Assembly: GCA_965276765.1 (NCBI GenBank)
Contig: OZ255627.1
Location: 310,001-374,000 of the forward strand
Reading direction: 5' to 3'
Length of the DNA: 64,000 bases
Origin: G965276765 sp965276765
GTDB taxonomy: Bacteria; Actinomycetota; Acidimicrobiia; Acidimicrobiales; Palsa-688
Under the pieces are notes generated by a model. The model was not told the origin of the DNA and did not search any database. It saw only the letters and a program-made list of their open reading frames with translations. Below are positions 52,445 to 59,569 of the stretch, in pieces (positions within the stretch are counted from its first letter, which is position 1; the number at the start of each line of letters is the position of its first letter). A program made the translations under genes and the position numbers.

Positions 52445-53374
52445 TCACGGTCGGGGCGTGACGGACTCCAACCGCTCCCTTTGGGGCCGGACGGTGTAGG
52501 ACGGGTCCTCGGCCGAGGCCACGCCGGCATCGAAGACGGCGAAACGGGTGAGCGCCGAGCCGGCCAGGAGGGCCACGCCGGCGAGCTTGGAGGGCAGGCG
52601 GCGGCGCCGCCCGACGACTGCGCCGACGGCGCTGGCGACGCTCAGCGCCTCGCTCGCCTTCAAGAGCACCGACGGCCGTCCCCGCTCGTAGGCCTGCGCC
52701 ACGTACCTCATGCGCCGGCGCATCCACGAGGACGCCACCAACTCGACGACGGCGCCGCCAACGGCCGCTCGGCGAGCCGGACGCGACTCGCCGAGCGGAG
52801 CAGCCAGAAGACCAAGACCCCCTGCGGCGGTCGCCGCCGAGCCGACGAAGACGAACGGCATCTGCCTGTGCCCCTCGTGCCACGCGGGGACGGCGGTGTC
52901 GGGAGGAGCACTCCGGTGTAGGAGGCCACGGCGGAACCGACGGCGGCCGCCGCGAGCGTGGCCACCCGACCGGCGGCGCCGAACCGGCCGGTCCAAGCCG
53001 CCACAGTGGCGGCGGCGCTGAACGGGACGAATGCGGAGAGCAACCACGAGCCGACTGACATCGGCGAGGTCGGCTTGAAGACGCGCAGCATGTAAGGGAA
53101 CCGCGACGGGCGGCCGAGATCGTGCACGAGAGCAACGAGCGAGAGGCTGGCGGCGGCGGTGCTCGCCGTCTTGGCGGAGCGGGCGAGGGTCCGACGACCG
53201 GTCAGCTCGGCGCCGGCCGCGAGCGTCGACGAGGCGCCGGCCAGACCCCCGAGGAAGGTAGCCGGCGATGTCGAGCGGCTCCCACAGCGGCTTCTTGATG
53301 ATGGGGCGGCCGTAGTACGACTCGGCCGACACCGGCCGGTCGGCTCCCCCTCGCCGCCGTCGTTCCGCACTCAC
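52445..53374 (-). pseudogene. NrfD/PsrC-family membrane subunit with two compensating frameshifts
   Basis: The N-terminal part (SAESYYGRPIIKKPLWEPLD) and the C-terminal part (QMPFVFVGSAATAAGG and following) are in one frame. The middle part (LGGLAGASSTLAAGAELTG, then HDLGRPSRFPYML) is in another. The shifts are near 53268 and near 52900. Joined, they give one NrfD-like protein of about 310 residues, the membrane quinol-linked anchor of a molybdoenzyme. Either the gene has decayed or the read has two indels. Its start overlaps the preceding small frame. Confidence 0.7.
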
Positions 53375-53550
53375 GGTCGGCCTCCGATGCACGCCGCGGC
53401 CAGGCCGGCGAGCAGCCCGGCAGCCGCAACGGCCGCCGTTCGCCACATGACAGGCAGATCGCGCGTCGTCACGACGGGGTCGGGCGGGAGCCCGTAGACC
53501 TCGGGCTCGTCGAGCAAACGAGCGACAGTCGCCCCACTCAACCTACCCAC
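53371..53550 (-). pseudogene. C-terminal remnant of an Fe-S electron-transfer subunit
   Basis: A 59-codon frame starting with a GTG at 53550 includes RLLDEPEVYGLPPDPVVTTR and WRTAAVAAAGLLAGLAAA. It resembles the C-terminal end of four-cluster ferredoxin-like subunits that precede NrfD in molybdoenzyme operons. It contains no cluster-binding cysteines, so only the end of the subunit remains. Its TGA overlaps the GTG of the NrfD-like gene, as in intact operons. The catalytic subunit is missing. Confidence 0.5.
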
Positions 53551-53624
53551 GCAGCAACGGGGTGATGTGCGGCTGCGCCCAGCCCAGAGGTTTCGCCGGC
53601 CTCGGTTAGGGGCATCCTGCCCCT

Positions 53625-54482
53625 GTGCTCACCTCAGTCACCGACATCATCGAGGGCAGCGGGGCCGCAGATGCGATTGGCTCGGTCATCGAGCGAATCG
53701 CTTCACCTCTCCGCCGCGTGCCCAACATCCGCAGCGTCCTCAGCGGGGTGCCGCTCGGTCACGCCGCCCACCCGTTTTTGGTGACGGCACCGATCGGGGC
53801 CTGGACCACGGCCTCCGTCCTCGACCTGACCGGCCAGGATCCCCGCACGGCGAGGACCCTGGTCGGCGCCGGCGTGCTCATGGCCCTCCCCACCGCGTTG
53901 AGCGGGGCAAGCGACTGGCTGGACACAGCGGGCGCCGAACGACGGGTCGGATCGACGCACGCCACGCTCAACCTCTTGGCCACCGCCGCCTACGGTGCCT
54001 CGTGGCTGGCCCGTCCGCGGTGGACCACCGTGGGCGTCGCTTTGAGCTTCGCTGGAGCAGGGCTGGCCTCGGTCGCCGGTTGGCTCGGCGGCCACCTGAC
54101 CTACAGCCTGGGTGTTGGCGTCGACACCAATGCGTTCAACACTGGCCCCGACAGTTGGGCCCGACTCGGCGCCGCCGCCAAGGCCGGCGTCGCGACGCTC
54201 GCGGAGGTCGAAGGCACCCGCCTAGCCGTGACCGAGCTCGACGGAACGACAGCGGTGGTGGCCGACAGATGCAGCCACCGAGGTGGGCCGCTCTCCGACG
54301 GCCCGATCATCGACGGATGCTTCACCTGCCCCTGGCATCACAGCCGCTTCGATGCCTTGACCGGCGCCGTCCGGCGCGGTCCGGCCTCGGTGCCGCAGCC
54401 GGCGTACGAAACCCGCGACGCCGGCGGGTCAATCGAGGTGCGGCGTCGAGAGCCACGGGCGTTGAGGACCAACCCGGTCTGA
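53625..54482 (+). CDS. DUF2231 membrane domain fused to Rieske ferredoxin domain
   Basis: Residues 1-165 are a DUF2231-type four-helix membrane domain with LGHAAHPFLVTAPIGAWTT, whose histidines may bind heme or metal. Residues 180-275 are a Rieske domain: CSHRGGPL and CPWHHSRFD, giving Cys/His pairs for a [2Fe-2S] centre. This fusion is found in soil bacteria and probably passes electrons within the membrane. The partner is unknown. The GTG at 53625 lies 74 bp from the divergent Fe-S remnant. Confidence 0.85.
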   Translation: MLTSVTDIIEGSGAADAIGSVIERIASPLRRVPNIRSVLSGVPLGHAAHPFLVTAPIGAWTTASVLDLTGQDPRTARTLVGAGVLMALPTALSGASDWLDTAGAERRVGSTHATLNLLATAAYGASWLARPRWTTVGVALSFAGAGLASVAGWLGGHLTYSLGVGVDTNAFNTGPDSWARLGAAAKAGVATLAEVEGTRLAVTELDGTTAVVADRCSHRGGPLSDGPIIDGCFTCPWHHSRFDALTGAVRRGPASVPQPAYETRDAGGSIEVRRREPRALRTNPV

Positions 54483-54517
54483 CGGAGCTATCCCCGGACG
54501 CTCTCTAACATCGCCCG

Positions 54518-54973
54518 GTGCCCCGACCCCAGCTTCGATCTCAGGTGCCGCCGGCCGTGATGTCCGCCGGCGACCTCAATGCCTTTGTGCTCGCCACGTT
54601 CCGCTCCGAAGCCCGCAGGACGTTCGAGGTCTCGGAGGTGACCGACCGCGGCGCCGTCCTGCATCTACCGATCGGACCCGAAGACGAGCGTCCGGGCCAA
54701 ACGGTTTCGGGACCGACGATGATGTCGCTTGCCGACGGCGCGGCGTGGATCGCGACCCTCTCTCGCATCGGACCCGTGGCCCTGGCTGTCACCAGCAGTC
54801 TCACCATCAACTTCCTGCGCAAGCCGCCTCTGACGGCCGACCTGTGGGCCGAGGCCGAGCTGATCCGTCTAGGCCGGCGGCTGTCGGTGGCCGAGGTCCG
54901 TCTTGTCTCTGCCGGAGCGGGTGATCTCGTGGCCCAGTCGACGGTCACCTACGCCATCCCGGCGTCGGCCTGA
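54518..54973 (+). CDS. PaaI-type hotdog thioesterase-like protein
   Basis: The 151-residue protein has a hotdog fold of the PaaI/YbgC kind. It includes RPGQTVSGPTMMSLADGAAW, where the conserved Asp/Asn of the catalytic helix would lie in LADG, and SSLTINFLRKPP. It would hydrolyse an acyl-CoA, but the substrate is not visible. It follows the DUF2231-Rieske gene by 35 bp and may be cotranscribed. Confidence 0.8.
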   Translation: MPRPQLRSQVPPAVMSAGDLNAFVLATFRSEARRTFEVSEVTDRGAVLHLPIGPEDERPGQTVSGPTMMSLADGAAWIATLSRIGPVALAVTSSLTINFLRKPPLTADLWAEAELIRLGRRLSVAEVRLVSAGAGDLVAQSTVTYAIPASA

Positions 54974-55096
54974 GCGCCATTCGACCCGGGCATCGGGCCA
55001 GCAGGGTCAGCGATCGCTGACCGCCGGTACACTGCAGATCGGGTGTGCCGGGAAGCCTGGTCGGCGTGGTCTCATCCTGCCCCTGGAGCCCTCGGC

Positions 55097-56335
55097 ATGT
55101 CCTCTCCCGCCTCCAAAGACGTTGCGTGGCGCCGGTTGACCACGGCGCTTCGAAGCGACCGCGCCGGAGGCCTGACCCTGACGGTGGCGGCGATCGCGGC
55201 GTTGATCTGGGCCAACTGGTCGGGGGACTCCTACGCCCACACCTGGATGCAGCTCGCTCCCTGGTCACGTGCGCTCGGACTGCACCTGAGCATCCAGGAC
55301 TGGGTCGACCAGGGCCTGCTGTTCGTGTTCTTCGCCTTGGTCGGCCTGGAGATCCGCCGAGAGGTCACGGTGGGCGAGCTCGGCTCGCTGCGCCGGGCCG
55401 CCGTCCCGGTCGCCGCCGCCCTGGTCGGCATGGCGATCCCAGCCCTCGTCTACACCGCCGTCATCGCCGGCGGTCCCGGAGCCGCGGCATGGGGCGTCCC
55501 TATGGCCACCGACGTGGCCTTCGCCGTCGGCGCCCTCGGTCTCATCGGAGGCGGCTCGCGACGGGCTCGGGTGTTCCTCATGACCCTGGCGGTGGCCGAC
55601 GACATCGCTTCGATCCTGATCCTCGTTCTCTTCTACAGCCGCGGCCTGCAGCCGATCTGGCTGGTCGTCGGCGTCGCCTCCGTGATCGCCCTCGTCCCGA
55701 TCTGGTGGTCACGGGCTCCCGTTGCCTGGCTCCGCGCCCTCCTCGTCCTTCTGGCCTGGTGGGCCATGCTCCACGCCGGCGTCGATGCCGCCGTCATCGG
55801 TGTCACCGCCGGTCTCTGGGGCCCCCGTCGCCGCCCAGTTGTCCCCCTAGGCCCGCCGAAGCCGGGCATGCGGGTCTGGGTGCTGCGCCTCACCCCCGCC
55901 GTGAACGGCGTTGTCCTCCCGGTCTTCGCTCTGGCCAACATCGGGATCAGGCTCTCGGGTTCGGTGTTCGCCTCCGGCCCTACCCTGCGGATCTTCTTGG
56001 CCGTGGTCGTGGCCCGCATCCTCGGCAAACCGGCCGGGATCGCCGCCGGCACCCTCGGCTCTCGCTACGTGGTGAGAGACGGCAGCCAACCGCGAATCTC
56101 CCGCCGGATCCTGGTCGGCGTGGGCGCGGTGGCCGGCGTCGGTTTCACCGTCCCGCTCCTGATCATCAAGCAGGCCCTTCCGCCTGGACCCCTGGCCGTG
56201 GCCGCGACCGCAGGGCTCCTTGTCGGTTCGGTGCTCTCCGTCGGCAGCGGCGCACTGCTCTTGCGGTACCGCCGCTCTGCGCCGTTCGGCCCGCTCCCCG
56301 CCGAGGCCGTTCGACCGGCGTCAGAAGGCTCATAA
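55097..56335 (+). CDS. nhaA: Na+/H+ antiporter NhaA
   Basis: This 412-residue membrane protein has NhaA signatures: LLFVFFALVGLEIRREVTVGEL, then PMATDVAFAVGALGL, LAVADDIASILILVLFYS with the conserved Asp pair that binds Na+ and protons, and FALANIGIRL. About eleven membrane helices are visible. It exchanges sodium for protons and protects against alkaline and sodium stress. I chose the ATG at 55097; a GTG 18 codons upstream is less likely. Confidence 0.9.
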   Translation: MSSPASKDVAWRRLTTALRSDRAGGLTLTVAAIAALIWANWSGDSYAHTWMQLAPWSRALGLHLSIQDWVDQGLLFVFFALVGLEIRREVTVGELGSLRRAAVPVAAALVGMAIPALVYTAVIAGGPGAAAWGVPMATDVAFAVGALGLIGGGSRRARVFLMTLAVADDIASILILVLFYSRGLQPIWLVVGVASVIALVPIWWSRAPVAWLRALLVLLAWWAMLHAGVDAAVIGVTAGLWGPRRRPVVPLGPPKPGMRVWVLRLTPAVNGVVLPVFALANIGIRLSGSVFASGPTLRIFLAVVVARILGKPAGIAAGTLGSRYVVRDGSQPRISRRILVGVGAVAGVGFTVPLLIIKQALPPGPLAVAATAGLLVGSVLSVGSGALLLRYRRSAPFGPLPAEAVRPASEGS

Positions 56336-56545
56336 GCGGCTCGACACCCGCCAAAAAGGCTCTGCGTGGTCGTACGGACTCGCTCCGTAAACAATCTGGA
56401 AATTGATTCCGTTGACGCGGCGCGCGAGCCTCCGGAACACCGCCCGCTCGCCTATTGTTCGACCGGTGCCGAGCCTCGTCACCTCGTGGCACCAACCCCC
56501 AGTTGCACTCCGTCCGGGCGGCAAGGAAGAGAGCTGAGCATTTCG

Positions 56546-57019
56546 ATGCAACCGTACAACAAGACCCCGATTGCGAGAATGAGGTTCAAGAAAAAGGACC
56601 GCGAGGACGAATACGATGGAGCGGAGCCCGCCGTAATAATGGCCGCCCCGAGCCCCACACCACAACGGCGTCGTGAGAACAAAGGCGTTGTGCACGCCGA
56701 GAGCAGCAACCGGACAATGGTTATTGTCCGCTACAACGAAAGCGGCAGCTGGTATTTGGAACACGCCGTCAACGGGAAACTGAAGCGCCTGAAGCTCGAC
56801 GAGGCCGTTGATATTGCCGACAGCTTCGCCCGTTCATCCGGACGATGGTTTCCCGGCGTAGCGGGCGGTACAGCGTTCGACCGGAAGATGGTCAATCTCA
56901 TGATCGAGAGCATCAGGGCCGGTCGGAGTTATTCGAGCAAGGCGAGAGCCAGCGGTGAATCGGAAGGCGACGACTCCGTGACCGAGCCGGATGCCATGTC
57001 CCAGTCCCACGACGACTGA
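56546..57019 (+). CDS. Hypothetical protein of lower GC content
   Basis: The 157-residue protein has no family I recognise. A basic N-terminus (ARMRFKKKDRED) is followed by a globular-looking middle part with VIVRYNESGSWYLEHAVNGK and KLKRLKLDEAVDIADSFARS. The codon use is clearly less GC-rich than in neighbours, with A/T at third positions, suggesting recent transfer. The GGAAGAGAGC sequence before the ATG is a reasonable ribosome-binding site. The 210 bp before it are non-coding. Confidence 0.55.
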   Translation: MQPYNKTPIARMRFKKKDREDEYDGAEPAVIMAAPSPTPQRRRENKGVVHAESSNRTMVIVRYNESGSWYLEHAVNGKLKRLKLDEAVDIADSFARSSGRWFPGVAGGTAFDRKMVNLMIESIRAGRSYSSKARASGESEGDDSVTEPDAMSQSHDD

Positions 57020-57073
57020 CATCCCGGGCCCCAAGGTGTCGAGCACCGGTCAAGCGGGTATTACCACTTGACG

Positions 57074-57562
57074 ATGAGCGACATCCCCGAAGAGCCACCC
57101 GATGAGAACGAGGCGTTCGAGAACCTCGATGAGGCCCTGGACGAGGAAGATGTCCTCGGTAGCGAGTCCGGCGGTGGGCCCGAAGGTACAAGAGACCTGG
57201 ACACCGAGCTGATCGTCGACAAGACCGAACTGCGCGAAGCCGGCGCCGACCTCGACGATCCCGAGCAGCTGTCCATCCTCGACGGGGGGATGGACGATCC
57301 CGACGGGTCGGGCCCACCGAGGCGTCCTGCCGGCACCGAGGAGGCGGCCGGGTGGGATGTGGACCCCGTCGCCGCCGACGAAGCCGGCGCCCACGCAGTC
57401 GGAGCCGATGAGGTGGGAGCCGATGGGGAGGCGCCCGACGACGTTCCCGGCGGCGGTGAAGGCCCGGACCTCGAGCTCACCGACGCCGACGCCACCGATC
57501 TCGAGCAGATCCCCGACGACGCGCCAGGGGCCGACTCGGCCCGGGGGTGGGCTCGCGGGTGA
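57074..57562 (+). CDS. Acidic protein of unknown function
   Basis: The 162-residue protein is very acidic, with Asp/Glu runs throughout (ENLDEALDEEDVLG, LREAGADLDDPEQLSILDGG). A TELIVDKTELREAGADL segment is the most protein-like. No catalytic residues or membrane segments appear. It is probably intrinsically disordered. It lies 54 bp after the preceding hypothetical gene. Confidence 0.5.
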   Translation: MSDIPEEPPDENEAFENLDEALDEEDVLGSESGGGPEGTRDLDTELIVDKTELREAGADLDDPEQLSILDGGMDDPDGSGPPRRPAGTEEAAGWDVDPVAADEAGAHAVGADEVGADGEAPDDVPGGGEGPDLELTDADATDLEQIPDDAPGADSARGWARG

Positions 57563-57699
57563 GGGGGCCCGGGAGCTGGGTACAAGCTCCCCGGACGGCG
57601 TCGGGGGACGGCCCGTCTTGGGACCGCTGCGGGTCGGGCAGGGGGTCGAGCCGGGGGTCGGGCCGCCGACGACCGTGCCCGTACTGCGGCGTCAGGGAA

Positions 57700-57736
57700 T
57701 TTCTTTGCCCACTTTTCCGGGTTCAGTCTGTAAAAG
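57700..57736. repeat. Left part of a hairpin interrupted by the IS110 element
   Basis: The arm TTTCTTTGCCCACTTTT (57700-57716), the 15-nt loop and the first five bases of the right arm (AAAAG, 57732-57736) are present. The remaining twelve bases of the right arm (TGGGCAAAGAAA) lie at 63083-63094. Joined, the arms pair perfectly over 17 bp. The hairpin is a close relative of the intact one at 7460-7510. Confidence 0.9.
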
Positions 57737-57948
57737 ACCCCATGGCCTGCGGCCTCCACGAGGGATGAGAATGGTGGTGTGCCCGTCCAAGCTCGGCTTT
57801 CCTTGGTGCAGCGAAGCCCGTGTAAAAGACTGACGCGGGGGTCTTCTCGGCACCACGAACTGTTCCTTTCCATGACGTCTGTCAGCGTCGTTGACTCGGT
57901 TGGCCCCGTCGGGTACTTGATTGCAACGACCTGGAGGTGGTGGTGGTG
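57737..57948 (+). ncRNA. Candidate IS110 bridge RNA region
   Basis: The 212-bp leader between the left end and the transposase start has no open frame of note and several short inverted repeats. It contains TGTAAAAGAC at 57821-57830, identical to the left junction sequence at 57729-57738. It also holds GGGGTCTT (57838-57845), complementary to AAGACCCC at 57734-57741. IS110-group elements encode their bridge RNA at this position. I could not identify a right-target guide, so the call rests on position and these matches. Confidence 0.5.
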
Positions 57949-58293
57949 ATGGAACGGTTGGTGGAACGCTGTGCCGGTCTCGACGTGGCCAAGGACGAGG
58001 TGGTGGCGTGTGTGCGAGTCCCCGACGGTGTGGGGGGGCGAAGCCGGCAGGTTCGGACGTACTCGACGTTCACGCACGGTCTGGAGGACCTGGCCGCCTG
58101 GTTGGGCGCCGAGGGCGTCACCGAGGTGGTGATGGAAGCGACCGGGCAGTACTGGAAGCCGATCTGGTATCTGTTGGAAGAGGCCGACTTCGAGTTGATG
58201 CTGGTCAACGCCCGGCATGTGAAGATGGTCCCGGGCCATAAGACCGACCTGTTGACCGAACTACCTGGGCTTGTGGCCCAGGTAGGCGCGTGA
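57949..58293 (+). pseudogene. IS110 transposase, N-terminal fragment
   Basis: The first 100 codons encode the RuvC-like DEDD domain start: D12 in CAGLDVAKDE, E63 in VVMEATGQYW and D100 in MVPGHKTD. After D100 (codon 58246-58248) the sequence switches to the left end of the nested element and reads 14 foreign codons before a TGA. The fourth acidic residue (D103 in the intact protein) is on the other fragment at 62070. The fragment cannot be active alone. Confidence 0.9.
58256..58285. repeat. Left end of nested element: terminal repeat and 10-bp palindrome
   Basis: The terminal CCGAACTAC overlaps a perfect inverted repeat CTACCTGGGC / GCCCAGGTAG (58261-58270 and 58276-58285) around TTGTG. The right end has CCGAACTAC on the other strand, next to a GCCCGGGC palindrome (62041-62048). 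These are probable recombinase-binding sites. Confidence 0.7.
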
Positions 58294-58324
58294 TCGGCGG
58301 ACGAGGCCGCTACGTTGCTGGCCC

Positions 58325-59569
58325 GTGCTCGACGAGGACGACGATCCGACTGACCTGAGCCAACTCGTGCTGCCTGTGGTGGGGTCGCTGGCGGCGACGG
58401 GTGATCCCTTCCGCCCCTACCGGCTGCTCGATGCTGCGAGTGGGCCGATCCCAGCTGTCGATGCCTACTTCGCGGAGCTCGGTGCTTGCGGGCGGCCGGC
58501 GACGACCCTGCGCTCGTATGGGATGGACCTGTTGCGGTGGTTCCGTTTCCTCTCCGCCGTTGGGGTCGACTGGGAGAAGGCGACCCGGGTCGAGGCCCGG
58601 GATTTCTGTCGCTGGCTGGCGGTGGCACCGAAGCTCTCCCGCTCGCACTGGCGTCGGCCGGCGGAGCTGCCGCTGCGGCGGCAGCTCTCGACACCGAACG
58701 CGTTGACCGGCAAGCGCCCGCCAGGGCCTCGTTACGCCCCGGCGACGGTTGCGCATGCCGAGAGCGTGCTGCGCGCCTTCTACGACTTCCACCTCGAGGT
58801 CGGCACCGGTCCGATGGTCAACCCGTTTCCCCTCGTGCGCGGCGCGCACCGTGGGCGGGTCGAGGTGCACCACAACCCCCTCGAGCCTTTTGTGAGGACG
58901 CGCCGTGGCCGCTACCGGCCGAAGATCGCCACGCAAGCCCCTCGGATGATCCCCGACGAGGCGTTCGATCAGCTGTTCGCCACGCTGTGTTCGCACCGCG
59001 ACCGGGCGCTGGTTGCCTTCTACGTCTCCGCTGGCGTGCGCGCCTCGGAGCTGCTCGGCGCGACGGTCGGCGACGCCGATCCCGGACAGCAGCTCATCAC
59101 CGTGGTCCGCAAAGGCACGCGTGCTCTGCAGCCGGTGCCGGCCTCGCCCGATGCGTTTGTCTGGCTCCGCCTCTATCAGGCCGAGCTGGAGGGTGACGTG
59201 CCGACCGGTCGCGACCAGCCGCTGTGGTGGACGCTGCGCCGCCCGCGCCGCCGGCTCGGTTACGACGCCACGCGGGCGATGTTCAACCGGGCGAACGTCG
59301 CTGCCGGGGCGAACTGGTCGCTGCACGATCTCCGTCACACCGCCGCCTATCGGATGGCGCGGGATCCGGGCGTCCCGCTCACCGACATCCAGTGGGTGCT
59401 GGGGCACGCCCACCTTTCGACGACCCAGCGCTATCTCAACCCGCAGGTCCGCGACGTCATCGAGACGATGCTCGCCTTCTACGCGAAGGGACCCGAGCGT
59501 CGCGCTGGGCCAGCAGCGGGCTATAACTCGGAGAGCCTCGATGCCCTCTTTGGCAAGGCCGCGAAGTGA
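58325..59569 (+). CDS. Tyrosine recombinase 1 (Tn554 TnpA-like)
   Basis: The 414-residue protein has an N-terminal core-binding domain (about 45-165) and a C-terminal catalytic domain. The catalytic residues appear as R239 (SAGVRASELLG), K263 (VVRKGTR), H334 and R337 (LHDLRHTA), H361 (VLGHAH) and Y370 (TQRYLNP). All active-site positions are filled, so it should be active. The start is a GTG at 58325, and the stop overlaps the GTG of the next gene. It would cut and rejoin the element ends. Confidence 0.9.
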   Translation: MLDEDDDPTDLSQLVLPVVGSLAATGDPFRPYRLLDAASGPIPAVDAYFAELGACGRPATTLRSYGMDLLRWFRFLSAVGVDWEKATRVEARDFCRWLAVAPKLSRSHWRRPAELPLRRQLSTPNALTGKRPPGPRYAPATVAHAESVLRAFYDFHLEVGTGPMVNPFPLVRGAHRGRVEVHHNPLEPFVRTRRGRYRPKIATQAPRMIPDEAFDQLFATLCSHRDRALVAFYVSAGVRASELLGATVGDADPGQQLITVVRKGTRALQPVPASPDAFVWLRLYQAELEGDVPTGRDQPLWWTLRRPRRRLGYDATRAMFNRANVAAGANWSLHDLRHTAAYRMARDPGVPLTDIQWVLGHAHLSTTQRYLNPQVRDVIETMLAFYAKGPERRAGPAAGYNSESLDALFGKAAK

